Shown: one piece after another, positions 51,725 to 60,650 of the stretch
How positions within the stretch are numbered: the stretch's first letter is position 1
How the letters are laid out: the number at the start of each line of letters is the position of its first letter
Assembly (NCBI GenBank): GCA_025060595.1
Contig: JANXBX010000008.1
Coordinates: forward strand, 16,629-80,628
Source of the DNA: Synergistota bacterium
GTDB taxonomy: Bacteria; Synergistota; GBS-1
DNA: 64,000 nt
Reading direction: 5' to 3'
Made by a program: the position numbers and the translations under genes
Notes under the pieces: generated by a model
Seen by the model: the letters and a program-made list of their open reading frames with translations, nothing else
Told to the model about the DNA's origin: nothing
Databases searched by the model: none

Positions 51725-53056
51725 ATGAGTAATGCTAGAGGTTCTTGGACCTCAAGGGTAGGTTTTATCATGGCGGCCGCTGGTTCGGCAATAGGTCTTG
51801 GTAACATCTGGAAGTTCCCTTATCTGACTGGTAAAAACGGAGGGTTCGCCTTTTTAATAGTTTATCTTGCGATTGTTTTTACCATGGGTATAAGTGTTAT
51901 GCTTGCTGAGGTCGTTGTAGGTAAGGCTGCTCAAAGAAATCCTGTTGGAGCTTTTGCAAAATTGGGAGGAGGTCTCTGGCCGCTTGTTGGATTCATGGGG
52001 TTGGTTGCAGGTTTCATAATCCTCTCATTTTATAGTGTAGTAGCTGGATGGACCATAGCTTATATGATTAAAGCTCCTACAGGGCTTTTGGCATCTACGG
52101 ATCCTAAGGTTCTTGGTGATATATTCGGTAAGTTTGTTAGCGACCCTGTGGAACCGCTTATATACCACGCAATATTTATGGCTTTAACTATTCTTATAGT
52201 AGCCGCTGGAATAGAAAAGGGAATAGAGAAATGGTGCAAGCTGCTTATACCAGGCCTAGTTGTTATACTTGGAGTTTTAATAATTAGAGCTGTTACTTTG
52301 CCAGGTGCTTTAAAGGGGATCTTATTTTATCTATCCCCTGATTTCTCTAAGATAAATGCAAAGGTTGTGAATGCCGCATTGGGGCAGGCTTTCTTCTCTC
52401 TATCCTTGGGGATGGGATGTATAATGACCTATGCTTCTTATTTTCCAAGGGAGGAAAATGCACCTAAATCTGTAATATGGGTTACTTTTATGGATACTCT
52501 CGTTGCCTTTCTGGCAGGTTTAGTAGTTATGCCAGCCGTTTTTGCTTTCGGTTTTGATCCTGCTGCTGGGCCTGGGCTGACGTTTATAACGCTCCCTGCG
52601 GTTTTTGCTAAAATGCCTCTTGGTGCTTTATGGGCGGTGCTCTTTTTCTTACTTCTTTTCTTTGCAGCAATAACTTCTTCCATATCTATTCTTGAAGTTA
52701 TAGTAGCGTATTTCGTTGATGAGATGGGAATGTCAAGGAAAAAGGCTGCTACCATATTTGGCATTATCATATTCTTTATTGGAATTCCTTCTTCCCTTTC
52801 TTTAGGTAAATGGAGTGGATTTACCATTATGGGTAAGGTTTTCCTTGACTTCATGGATTATCTTGCTTCTAATATAATGCTTCCTCTTGGTGGGATATTT
52901 ATATCGCTCTTTGTTGGATGGGTTTTTTGGAAGAGGGCCTTGATCGAGGCTACAAGCGAAGGTCGCTACACTCTAGCTTGGGCTCCTTTATGGAAGGTGG
53001 TTTGTCGCTACTTTGCTCCTTTAGCTATAGCTTGGATACTAATAAGCGGGCTTTAG
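51725..53056 (+). CDS. sodium-dependent transporter, SNF (LeuT-fold) family
   Basis: 443-residue intact symporter, probably for an amino acid. TM1 AAAGSAIGLGNIWKFPYLTGKNGG includes the unwound sodium- and substrate-binding segment. FYSVVAGWTIAYM is TM3, LSLGMGCIMTYASYF is TM6, and AAITSSISILEVIVAYFVDE is TM8. All helices are present, unlike the broken paralogue at 6532. GGAGGGGAGACAAG precedes the ATG. A 40-base palindromic terminator follows. Confidence 0.92.
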   Translation: MSNARGSWTSRVGFIMAAAGSAIGLGNIWKFPYLTGKNGGFAFLIVYLAIVFTMGISVMLAEVVVGKAAQRNPVGAFAKLGGGLWPLVGFMGLVAGFIILSFYSVVAGWTIAYMIKAPTGLLASTDPKVLGDIFGKFVSDPVEPLIYHAIFMALTILIVAAGIEKGIEKWCKLLIPGLVVILGVLIIRAVTLPGALKGILFYLSPDFSKINAKVVNAALGQAFFSLSLGMGCIMTYASYFPREENAPKSVIWVTFMDTLVAFLAGLVVMPAVFAFGFDPAAGPGLTFITLPAVFAKMPLGALWAVLFFLLLFFAAITSSISILEVIVAYFVDEMGMSRKKAATIFGIIIFFIGIPSSLSLGKWSGFTIMGKVFLDFMDYLASNIMLPLGGIFISLFVGWVFWKRALIEATSEGRYTLAWAPLWKVVCRYFAPLAIAWILISGL

Positions 53057-53060
53057 TATA

Positions 53061-53100
53061 AACTAAGTGGGGCTCCAAAGCTTTGGAGCCCCACTTAGTT
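53061..53100. terminator. 40-base perfect palindromic terminator
   Basis: Perfect inverted repeat of 20-base arms (AACTAAGTGGGGCTCCAAAG and complement) between convergent genes (the SNF symporter and dctP), 4 bases from each stop codon. A TGGTTT tail follows on the plus strand, so termination is expected in both directions. Confidence 0.8.
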
Positions 53101-53104
53101 TGGT

Positions 53105-54076
53105 TTACTGCTTTAATACCTCTTCCCAAGTTGTAACAGGCCATGTGGTCTTAAATAACTCTTCTACCGCAGGTTTGGCCTTTTCTCTTATCTGTGTCAT
53201 AGTTTTCCCATCAAGGTATATTACTGTCATCCCGTTTTCGAGTAAGTCCTTAAGGATTTTATTTTCGTTTGCAAGTAGCTTTTCTGTAGCGGCTTTGCAG
53301 GCTTTCTCTGCTGCTTCGTTAAATAGCTTTTGTTCCTCTGGAGATAGCTTGTCAAAGGTAGGTTTATACATGTGTACCCAACCAAAGGATACTAGGTGGT
53401 TGGTTATTGTTAAATACTTTTGGACTTCATATAGCTTATAACCTGATATCTGGGTAAGGTCTCCTTCAGAAGCTTCGGCGGTTCCATCCTTTAGAGCTTG
53501 ATATAATCCCGGTAGAGGAACCTGTACAGGTTTTGTTCCAAGAGCTTCCCAGACTTTAACCCACGTAGGAACTACAGGTAGTCTTAGCTTTAGGCCTTCA
53601 AGATCTTTTAGCCCTAGTATGGGCTTGTTAGAGGTCATTTGCCTATATCCTCTGTAAAGATAACCAAGCGTATACATATTTCCTTTCTCTAATATTTGGG
53701 CTTTTGCTTTCTCTCCGATAGGTCCTTTCATGATTCTGTAAAAGTGTTCGTGATCTTTAAGAACAAAAGGCGCGTTCATGAAGAAATACTGTGGTGCAAA
53801 GACTTCAAGAGCTCTGCCACCGGTGAATTGCATGTCCACTTCTCCTTTGGCGCATTTCTCGTTTACTCCCTCTTCAGAGTCCTTTTGAATCTCGAGCTCT
53901 ACCTTGATCTTTCCTTTGGTTTGCTCTTCGACAATAGCTTTGAAATTTTCCATAGCCTCGGTAATTATGTGTCCTTTAGGGAAGGGAGTACCAGCCTTTA
54001 TAGTTGTTTGGGCATAGGCAAAGCTTAGTGTTAGAAGTACCATGAGCAGAGAAAACCACACTATGTGCCTCTTCAT
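53105..54076 (-). CDS. TRAP transporter substrate-binding protein DctP (orphan)
   Basis: 323 residues with a signal peptide (IVWFSLLMVLLTLSFAYA). DctP-type features: GTPFPKGHIITEAMENFKAIVEE, GEVDMQFTGGRALEVFAPQYF, and LKLRLPVVPTWVKVWEALG with the arginine that binds the substrate carboxylate. The usual DctQ and DctM membrane genes are missing here. It lies 16 bases after a Gfo/Idh gene at the end of a Tct operon, so it may supply another transporter or a remote DctQM. AAGGAGGGGG ribosome site. Confidence 0.87.
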   Translation of the reverse strand: MKRHIVWFSLLMVLLTLSFAYAQTTIKAGTPFPKGHIITEAMENFKAIVEEQTKGKIKVELEIQKDSEEGVNEKCAKGEVDMQFTGGRALEVFAPQYFFMNAPFVLKDHEHFYRIMKGPIGEKAKAQILEKGNMYTLGYLYRGYRQMTSNKPILGLKDLEGLKLRLPVVPTWVKVWEALGTKPVQVPLPGLYQALKDGTAEASEGDLTQISGYKLYEVQKYLTITNHLVSFGWVHMYKPTFDKLSPEEQKLFNEAAEKACKAATEKLLANENKILKDLLENGMTVIYLDGKTMTQIREKAKPAVEELFKTTWPVTTWEEVLKQ

Positions 54077-54092
54077 GTTTACCCCCTCCTTT

Positions 54093-55274
54093 TTATAGGA
54101 TCTCTATCTTCTTGCCCTCCTCGCTTGAGTAGTAGCCTGCATATATAACCTTTGCGGTTTCCTTGGCAAGCTCGAAACCTGATATAGGCTCTCTATTTTC
54201 TTTGGCTGAAAGTACGAAATCTTTTAGCTCCTGAGGGAAGCCTCTTGTCCAGAAGTCATCAGGGGATGGGAAGTTCCAGCCTCCCTTCGTTTCTATCTTT
54301 TCCGCTATGTATTCATCTTTCCATATAGTGCTTTCAGGAGCGTAAGCTAACATCATATTGTTTGGGTTAATATTGGCATAAATCATACCCTTAGATAAGC
54401 TAACTTGAACCCAGTTCTTAAGCCCTCCTAAGCTCACATCGTTTGAGAAAACTATTCCTTTGGTTCCGTCTTCAAAGTCTATTATTAAAACTGACCAATC
54501 CTCTACATCTTCCCATGCAGTAGCTACATAGTGTTTTTCTTCTTTAATGAACTCTGGCGTCTTCGTTAGATTTCCTATTTCTCCCCAAACCGCTTTTGCT
54601 CTTATAGGCCTTCCATTTCTCTGTAGCCCTTCAAAATGTTTAAGGTGTAAAACCACAGCTACTGGGTGGGAACCGAGCCTCATTAGGCTTCCGCCACCAG
54701 AGGTTCTCCAAGCCTTTGCATAGCTTGCTATTGAGCCTGAGTGGCTACATTCGGCCCTTATCTCTAATATGGGGGAAGAAGATACCTTTATCATCTTTTT
54801 CATCTTTTCGATTGAAGGGGCGTAAACTAGGTTTTCTCCATACATAAGTTTGACCCCGTTTTCCTTTATCTTTCTTTCAATCTTTTCAATTTTTTCTAAT
54901 ACCTTCTTATACATATGGCTTTTAGGTACTTCCATGCCTATAAGCTTTTTATCGCTGTCTTCTCCAAAGTATCCTGTCAGTGGTTTTTCACATATTACGT
55001 GTTTTTTATTCTCAGCGGCACATATTATAACGTCATCATGTAAACTTGTTGGAGTACAGACATCTACTATCTCAATTTCTGGTGAGGCGCAAAGTTCTTC
55101 AAAATTATTAAATACTCTAGGTATGCCAAACTCTCTTGCAAATCTCTCTGCGTTTTCCTTCCTACCTGAGCATATTCCTTCGATCTGTACGAAAGGTTCT
55201 ATTTCTCTATAGGCAGCCATATGTATTCTGGCTATAAAGCCTGCACCTACAATGCCCACTTTTACCTTTTCCAT
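54093..55274 (-). CDS. Gfo/Idh/MocA-family oxidoreductase
   Basis: 393 residues. The Rossmann motif VGIVGAGFIARIHMAAYR is followed by EIEIVDVCTPTSLHDDVIICAAENKKHVICEKPLTG, where EKP carries the catalytic lysine. The second domain has the SGGGSLMRLGSHPVAV block. Members oxidise sugars, inositols or other hydroxyl compounds with NAD(P). It sits between an M24-like gene and dctP in a transporter operon, so it may act on an imported sugar acid. A 15-base gap and AAAGGAGGG precede it. Confidence 0.87.
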   Translation of the reverse strand: MEKVKVGIVGAGFIARIHMAAYREIEPFVQIEGICSGRKENAERFAREFGIPRVFNNFEELCASPEIEIVDVCTPTSLHDDVIICAAENKKHVICEKPLTGYFGEDSDKKLIGMEVPKSHMYKKVLEKIEKIERKIKENGVKLMYGENLVYAPSIEKMKKMIKVSSSPILEIRAECSHSGSIASYAKAWRTSGGGSLMRLGSHPVAVVLHLKHFEGLQRNGRPIRAKAVWGEIGNLTKTPEFIKEEKHYVATAWEDVEDWSVLIIDFEDGTKGIVFSNDVSLGGLKNWVQVSLSKGMIYANINPNNMMLAYAPESTIWKDEYIAEKIETKGGWNFPSPDDFWTRGFPQELKDFVLSAKENREPISGFELAKETAKVIYAGYYSSEEGKKIEIL

Positions 55275-55288
55275 ATTTGTTCCCTCCT

Positions 55289-56395
55289 TTAGGTAATGAT
55301 TAACATGTCAGGTTTAATAAGGGTTATGCCTTCCACTTCTATGCTTAGTTTAGGAAAGATGACCGGTTTTGTGATCATAATAGGTCCTTTCTCGGTTACT
55401 ATAAAGCCATCTTCTGATTTGGTCCCCGATATAGATGGATTCCAGCAGAAGGCCTGGTTTTTAAGTATTTTCTCAGCGGTGGATGGAGTTACTCTTATTT
55501 CTCGTGGATAGTATCCCATAGCTCCACCCTGGTGATGGAGTTTCCATTCATCCTTGTAACCTCGCTTTTCATATTCCTCTATAGCAGAAAGGACAGGAAC
55601 TCTCATCTCTTCTCCTATCCTTGTTTTCGCTATCATTATGCATTCGATTTCTACATTATCTTGATATTGTTTCTTAAGAGCAGCTGGGGGTTCTCCAAAA
55701 TATGCCATCCTTGTTATCGTTGTATATAAACCTTTGTATCGTGCATTAACTGATGCCATAAGAAGCTTTTCAATCCTTTTGTTTTTAGATATAGGGTGTC
55801 TATAGTTTCTGACCCTATCATCTGAGGAAATCATGAAAGCTGTTGGCTCTATTCCCTCTTTCCATAGTTTTGCAGATATTTCCCCAGCTACCTCTATTTC
55901 TGTTTGACCTGGTTTAACTTCATACATTAAAACTTCTTCTACTATTTTTGATAGTTTCTCCCCCAAGTATTTATACCTTTCTATTTCTTCTTCAGTTAGT
56001 TCATACCTTAGTTTTTTAAATGTGCCCTCCACGAATTGGGTTTCGGAAAGAGGGATGTCGCAACCAATATTTCTGTTTCCTGTTATCTTTTTGACAATTT
56101 CCATCTCTTTATCTTCATACCATTCGTATTCCAATACTTCAAATCCTATTTCTCCAACCTCTTCTTCTCTCATTCTTTTTGACTCGATCCTGTTAGCTAT
56201 TACGAAAGCCTCTTTCTCTGTCACTAATACTGATGTTACTCCAGTTTCTGTGGTCATGCCTACGAAGTTAACCCCACCCGCAGTGATCCATGAGAAGTTT
56301 GGTTGCTTCTTAATTAACATTGCAGAAAGATTATTTTCTCTTAAAAATCTTCTTACCCTTTCTAATTTTACTTTTACTTCTTCCTTTCTTCCCAT
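55289..56395 (-). CDS. M24-fold (creatinase/Xaa-Pro peptidase-like) protein lacking metal ligands
   Basis: 368 residues. An N-terminal creatinase domain (RFLRENNLSAMLIKKQPNFSWITAGG) precedes the pita-bread C-terminal domain. Of the five M24 metal ligands, the two aspartates read N and T (SVNARYKGLYTTITRM), the first C-terminal glutamate reads N (WNPSISGTKSEDG), while the histidine (HHQGG) and final glutamate (SED) remain. It therefore cannot bind the binuclear metal, as in creatinase and ectoine hydrolase, which hydrolyse C-N bonds without metal. The substrate may be what the linked Tct system imports. Confidence 0.8.
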   Translation of the reverse strand: MGRKEEVKVKLERVRRFLRENNLSAMLIKKQPNFSWITAGGVNFVGMTTETGVTSVLVTEKEAFVIANRIESKRMREEEVGEIGFEVLEYEWYEDKEMEIVKKITGNRNIGCDIPLSETQFVEGTFKKLRYELTEEEIERYKYLGEKLSKIVEEVLMYEVKPGQTEIEVAGEISAKLWKEGIEPTAFMISSDDRVRNYRHPISKNKRIEKLLMASVNARYKGLYTTITRMAYFGEPPAALKKQYQDNVEIECIMIAKTRIGEEMRVPVLSAIEEYEKRGYKDEWKLHHQGGAMGYYPREIRVTPSTAEKILKNQAFCWNPSISGTKSEDGFIVTEKGPIMITKPVIFPKLSIEVEGITLIKPDMLIIT

Positions 56396-56411
56396 TTCTC
56401 TTCCTCCTTTG

Positions 56412-57887
56412 CTATCTAGATTCTTTTTTCACGGAAATCAAGGAAAGCAAAATTGATATAATGGCTAAAATTAATAGTGTTAAAGAAATTGGGCTTCTTA
56501 TAAATATGCTCCAGTCATTTTGAGAGATTATCAAAGCTCTGTTTAAATTTTGTTCGGCCATAGGCCCTAATATGAGGCCGATTATTAAGGGGGTTTCGGG
56601 GAAACCCTGCTTTTTCATGAAGTAACCGATGAGCCCAAAAACTATTGTGACTCCTACATCGTAAAGACTGTTTCTTATTGCGAAGGAGCCTATGATAGCA
56701 AAAATGAGAATTATAGGCATCAGTATTTTTTTAGGAACTCTTAGGATATAAGGTGCCGAGAAAGTGGAAACAAATCCCGTGATTAGCATTAAGAACTGGA
56801 TTATAAACCAACCTGCAAAAAAGGAATAAACGAGATCTGGACTTGATTGGAAAAGGAGAGGACCGGGTTTTATTCCTATTAAGATCATTGCTCCAAGCAT
56901 GACTGCTGTAACTACATCTCCAGGAACACCAAGCGCAAGTGTGGGAACCATGGCTCCACCAGTGACTGCGTTATTAGCGCATTCTACGACAGCCACTCCT
57001 TCTATTATTCCTGATCCGAACTTCTCTTTCTTCTTAGACCAGTTCTTAAGCTGGTTATAAGCTAAGAATGTTGCTATGGTTCCTCCTGTTCCAGGTATAA
57101 CTCCAATTATTATTCCTATGATTGCTCCAACTAAAATAGGTATTATTATAGCTTTAAGTTCTTCTTTGGATAGGAATATGGATGATATTTGGTGTTGAAT
57201 TTTTTCCTCCTTGTTTCTTTCTTCAAGCCCAAAGAGTATTTCTGAGATAGCAAATATTCCTATTAATACAGGAAGAAGTTCAAAGCCAGCGGTTAAAGCA
57301 GAAATTCCAAAAGTAAATCTCTCAGACCCTCTGATATTCTCTATTCCTACGGTAGCTAAAAATAGGCCGAATAAACCTGATACTAATCCCTTAAGTATGT
57401 TTCTGCCTGATACGCTTGCGATTATGGTTAGGCCAAATATCGATAGGGAGAAATAATCTGCGGGTGAGAACTTTAGGGCGAAGGAGGCAAGCTCGGGAGC
57501 CAGTAAAACTAAAGTTATCCCGCTTAAAATACCTCCAGATGTAGATGCTATCAATGCCGTTAAAATAGCTTTTCCAGCTTTTCCTTGCTTAGCTAGAGGA
57601 TGCCCATCAAGAAGGGTTGCTGCAGCGGATGGGGTTCCAGGGACTCCAAGGAGTATGGCTGATATGGAGCCCCCAAACATAGAGCCAGAATACATTCCTG
57701 CAAGCATAAGGAGAGCAGATTTAGGATCTAAATAGAAGGTGAAGGGAAGAAGTAAGATTATTCCCATAGAGGAAGTTATGCCTGGTAAAGCTCCGACAAT
57801 TATTCCTCCCAGCGTTCCTATAAACATTAGCAAGATGTTTGAAGGCTGTAAAGCTATCCTTATTCCCTCAATCCAGTAACTTGTCAT
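56412..57887 (-). CDS. tctA: tripartite tricarboxylate transporter, large permease TctA
   Basis: 491-residue membrane protein with 11-12 helices. The family signature is in the N-terminal GALPGITSSMGIILLLPFTF (GxxPGxT) and the second-half repeat IGVIPGTGGTIATFLAYNQ. ILLGVPGTPSAAATLLDGHPLAKQGKA and GALVPTLALGVPGD-like MVPTLALGVPGDVVTAVMLGA are conserved. It moves a carboxylate with cation symport together with TctB and TctC. AAAGGAGGTCAT ribosome site, ATG. 29 bases after tctB. Confidence 0.93.
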   Translation of the reverse strand: MTSYWIEGIRIALQPSNILLMFIGTLGGIIVGALPGITSSMGIILLLPFTFYLDPKSALLMLAGMYSGSMFGGSISAILLGVPGTPSAAATLLDGHPLAKQGKAGKAILTALIASTSGGILSGITLVLLAPELASFALKFSPADYFSLSIFGLTIIASVSGRNILKGLVSGLFGLFLATVGIENIRGSERFTFGISALTAGFELLPVLIGIFAISEILFGLEERNKEEKIQHQISSIFLSKEELKAIIIPILVGAIIGIIIGVIPGTGGTIATFLAYNQLKNWSKKKEKFGSGIIEGVAVVECANNAVTGGAMVPTLALGVPGDVVTAVMLGAMILIGIKPGPLLFQSSPDLVYSFFAGWFIIQFLMLITGFVSTFSAPYILRVPKKILMPIILIFAIIGSFAIRNSLYDVGVTIVFGLIGYFMKKQGFPETPLIIGLILGPMAEQNLNRALIISQNDWSIFIRSPISLTLLILAIISILLSLISVKKESR

Positions 57888-57916
57888 TTTATGACCTCCT
57901 TTTTATAAAGAGGCTT

Positions 57917-58366
57917 TTAAAATAAGGAGAAGGAAGGTAAGGAAACCTTGAAGATGTTGTGGAATATGTAATAAACTATCACCGTTACAGTTATGCTTAT
58001 TAATATTGCTGTAGATGTTTTCTTAAACTCGAATAGATACATTGTTATTAACATTAATAGAGGGGTTAAGTATAGGAAGCCTATATAATCTACCAAGTAA
58101 ACGTAGGCGAGACTTACCCCTATTAAGAGGAGAACCCTTTTTAATGATTCCCAAGAATAAAGCTTCTTGATTGGTGATGGATGTAAAGTTTCCTGAAGAA
58201 GTAGTAGAAAACCACATATTATTAATCCTATGCTGATTATTCTTGGGTAGTCTCCAGGTCCTATTCCTAATGGAGATTTAGGCATACCAAGCGTAGTTAG
58301 TAATATCAAAAAACCGACTAAAATTATACCTATATCTATTCCTATATTTAGATTAAACCGTTTCAT
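57917..58366 (-). CDS. tctB: tripartite tricarboxylate transporter, small permease TctB
   Basis: 149-residue protein with four hydrophobic helices (IGIILVGFLILLTTLGMP, IGLIICGFLLLL, VLLLIGVSLAYVYLVDYIGFLYLTPLLM, ILISITVTVIVYYIF), the size and topology of TctB. ATG with TATAGGAGGC upstream. It is separated from tctC by a GC-rich hairpin. Confidence 0.85.
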   Translation of the reverse strand: MKRFNLNIGIDIGIILVGFLILLTTLGMPKSPLGIGPGDYPRIISIGLIICGFLLLLQETLHPSPIKKLYSWESLKRVLLLIGVSLAYVYLVDYIGFLYLTPLLMLITMYLFEFKKTSTAILISITVTVIVYYIFHNIFKVSLPSFSLF

Positions 58367-58390
58367 CTATAAAGCCTCCTATATAAGCCT

Positions 58391-58417
58391 CCCCCCTATC
58401 CTTTAAGGATAGGGGGG
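58391..58417 (-). terminator. intercistronic hairpin, tctC / tctB
   Basis: An 11-bp stem (CCCCCCTATCC with GGATAGGGGGG), 5-base loop, 11 bases after the tctC stop and 25 bases before tctB. No U-tract follows on the minus strand, so stabilisation of the upstream message is the most likely role. Confidence 0.65.
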
Positions 58418-58428
58418 TTAAATTAACA

Positions 58429-59397
58429 TTACTTATACTTGTTTCCTAGCTTATTAGCTTTAATCAGGTCCTCGTAATATTTATCGTAATCCTGTATAAG
58501 TTTTGCAAAGTCAGCTGGATTTTTATAATCTATGGTTAGCGATAACTCTTTTGCTTTGCTTTGAAATTCTGGATCCTTAATGCACTTGGAGATAATCTCA
58601 TGAAGCTTGTCTACAATCTCTTTTGGAGTTCCCTTCTGCAAGGCTACTCCTCTCCACATACCAAACTGAAAATCAAAGCCTTGCTCTTTAGCTGTAGGTA
58701 CATCAGGATATTTATCAAGCCTCTTTGTTCCAAATACTCCTAAGATCCTGAGTTGACCAGCATCAACGTTTGAAAGCCCTTCAGGTGCTGCCCCCATATA
58801 AGAATTTATATGGCCTCCTACAAGAGCGGTAACTGCTGGTCCTCCTCCTTCAAAAGGTACGTGTACAAGTTTGATTTTGGCGAAGCTCTCAAAGGCTAAA
58901 GCTGCAAGGTGAGTTCCTCCTCCTGCACCACCGTTTCCTATGGTTACTTTCCCAGGATTTTGCTTAGCATACTCTACGTACTCTTTAAGGTCCTTCCATG
59001 GAGCATCTTTCTTAACAAGTATGTAGCATGGGTCATTTACAACTAGAGCGACAGGTTCAAAGGAGTTCGCGTCAAACTGAACAGGGTCCATATGAGATTT
59101 AATAATTATTGGAGCTGCAAGAGAAAGTAAGGTGTAACCATCAGCCTTTGCTCTTAAAAACTCCATCGTTCCAGGGACAGCTCCTCCACCGGGAAGGTTA
59201 GCTACTACCAAGGGATGTCCACCGGAGTATTTTGGAAATACAGCAGCTATGGCTCTGAAAAGAACATCGGTAGCTCCACCTGCGGCCCAGGGAACAATTA
59301 TAGTAACAGGTTTTGTGGGGTAATCTGCTGCGAAAGCTCCTGATGCTAAAAGGAAAGTAATGGACAAAACCAAAGCTAATAATTTTTTAGTATTCAT
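58429..59397 (-). CDS. tctC: tripartite tricarboxylate transporter substrate-binding protein TctC (Bug family)
   Basis: 322 residues with a signal peptide (LLALVLSITFLLASGAFA). The mature part opens YPTKPVTIIVPWAAGGATDVLFRAI, the Bug-family signature, followed by VVANLPGGGAVPGTMEFLRAKADGYTLL and VPTAKEQGFD. It delivers a carboxylate to TctAB. First gene of the operon tctC-tctB-tctA-M24-Gfo/Idh-dctP. The promoter upstream is overlaid by a GntR-type palindrome. Confidence 0.92.
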   Translation of the reverse strand: MNTKKLLALVLSITFLLASGAFAADYPTKPVTIIVPWAAGGATDVLFRAIAAVFPKYSGGHPLVVANLPGGGAVPGTMEFLRAKADGYTLLSLAAPIIIKSHMDPVQFDANSFEPVALVVNDPCYILVKKDAPWKDLKEYVEYAKQNPGKVTIGNGGAGGGTHLAALAFESFAKIKLVHVPFEGGGPAVTALVGGHINSYMGAAPEGLSNVDAGQLRILGVFGTKRLDKYPDVPTAKEQGFDFQFGMWRGVALQKGTPKEIVDKLHEIISKCIKDPEFQSKAKELSLTIDYKNPADFAKLIQDYDKYYEDLIKANKLGNKYK

Positions 59398-59435
59398 ACT
59401 ATCTTCCCTCCTTTCTGGTATACTGGACTAACCAA

Positions 59436-59468
59436 TTGTATCATACAACTAATCTTTTATTGTGTCAA
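59436..59468 (-). promoter_or_regulatory. promoter and palindromic operator of the tct operon
   Basis: Minus strand TTGACA (59468-59463), 17 bases, TATGAT (59445-59440). The -10 box is inside the 13-base palindrome TTGTAT-G-ATACAA (59436-59448), the pattern bound by many GntR-family regulators. No GntR gene lies in the window. The ATG is about 40 bases downstream. Confidence 0.7.
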
Positions 59469-59566
59469 GATTAGGAACTTAATTTAAAGACCTAGAATTG
59501 AAGAAATATATTATTTATTTTGATATAAACACAGGAGTTTCGGGGACTTTACTTAGGAGGAAAACT

Positions 59567-59600
59567 TTAAGGGGCGGGAGTGATCGCTCCCGCCCCTTAA
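59567..59600 (-). terminator. terminator of the VanX-like / peroxiredoxin / aldo-keto reductase operon
   Basis: Perfect 14-bp stem (TTAAGGGGCGGGAG with CTCCCGCCCCTTAA), 6-base loop, beginning 6 bases after the aldo/keto reductase stop. On the minus strand it is followed by AGTTTTCC, a short U-tract. Confidence 0.75.
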
Positions 59601-59606
59601 GATATC

Positions 59607-60626
59607 TTATCCAAGGTACTCCTTCAGTAGTTTTACGTTTTTTTCTATTAGGTCTGGAATGGGAAGCTGATAAGGGCATCTTGTAGCACAAACACCGCAT
59701 TTTGTACAAGTTTGTGCTTTAAGGTAGGGGTCGTAAAACCATTTCTCTCTTAAATATTCTTTTGGAAACCTTTTTACAAAGGAGTCTGCTCTTATTATTG
59801 TTGATATGGGTATCCCTTGCGGGCAGGGTTGGCAGTAATCGCATCTTCTGCAGAATGTTTGTCCTAATTCCTTTCTTATTTTTTCGATTTCTTTGATTTC
59901 TTCTTCAGTTAGAGGAGAAAGCTCGTGTAGGAGTCTTATGTTCTCCTCTACTTCTTCTAATCTCTCCATCCCTGGATCTGGTAGTATATAGTCATTTTGA
60001 AGCACAAACTTCAAAGATAATGTTGGATTTGGGACTACACCTCCTCCCATAGGTTTCATAGCTATGATGCCGATGTCCTTTTCTTTGGCTAAAGGGAAGA
60101 GCTTTTTCTCAGCTTCGGTTTCTATGAAGTTGTAACATACTTGGATTACATCAAATTTGTCTGTATTTACAAGTTCTATTGCTATATTTATGTTATGTGT
60201 AGATGCAGCTATAAAGTCTATAAGACCTTCTTCCTTTGCTTTAAGTAATCCGTAGTAAGCTCCGTTCGGTGAGAGAACTTTATTAATGGTTTCCTTATCA
60301 TTTATATTGTGCATGTGATATACATCTATTTTCTTTACGTTTAAATTTTTTAAGCTCACCTTCACATCAGCGTATATCTCATCTTTGGTTCTTCCAAAAG
60401 ATTTAGACGAAAGAAAAATCTTTTTATCTATTCCCTTCAATGCTTTACCGATCTTTATTTCACTATCTGAGTAAGCCCTTGCAGTATCTATGAAGTTGAC
60501 TCCGAGTTCTATCGCTCTTCTTATTACCTTTATTGCCTCTTCTTCTCTCACCCTTTGAATAGGTATTCCTCCAAAGGCAATGGGAAAGGCTTCTATGTTT
60601 GTTCTTCCTAGTCTTTTCATTTTCAT
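59607..60626 (-). CDS. aldo/keto reductase with C-terminal ferredoxin clusters
   Basis: 339 residues. TIM-barrel aldo/keto reductase opening MKRLGRTNIEAFPIAFGGIP with the catalytic YSDSE (Tyr), an Asp in FIDTARAY and a HMHN near residue 117. The C-terminal extension has two cysteine groups, CRRCDYCQPCPQG and CTKCGVCATRCPYQ, that can hold 4Fe-4S clusters, marking the anaerobic subfamily that couples ferredoxin-type centres to the reductase. Substrate unknown. GGGAGGAATAAAAC precedes ATG. Last of a three-gene operon. Confidence 0.87.
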   Translation of the reverse strand: MKMKRLGRTNIEAFPIAFGGIPIQRVREEEAIKVIRRAIELGVNFIDTARAYSDSEIKIGKALKGIDKKIFLSSKSFGRTKDEIYADVKVSLKNLNVKKIDVYHMHNINDKETINKVLSPNGAYYGLLKAKEEGLIDFIAASTHNINIAIELVNTDKFDVIQVCYNFIETEAEKKLFPLAKEKDIGIIAMKPMGGGVVPNPTLSLKFVLQNDYILPDPGMERLEEVEENIRLLHELSPLTEEEIKEIEKIRKELGQTFCRRCDYCQPCPQGIPISTIIRADSFVKRFPKEYLREKWFYDPYLKAQTCTKCGVCATRCPYQLPIPDLIEKNVKLLKEYLG

Positions 60627-60650
60627 GTTTTATTCCTCCCTAAGAAGATA

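Noticed and set aside
59469..59566. Small ORF or RNA between the tct promoter and the aldo/keto reductase terminator
   Set aside because: AT-rich stretch without a supported start or structure.
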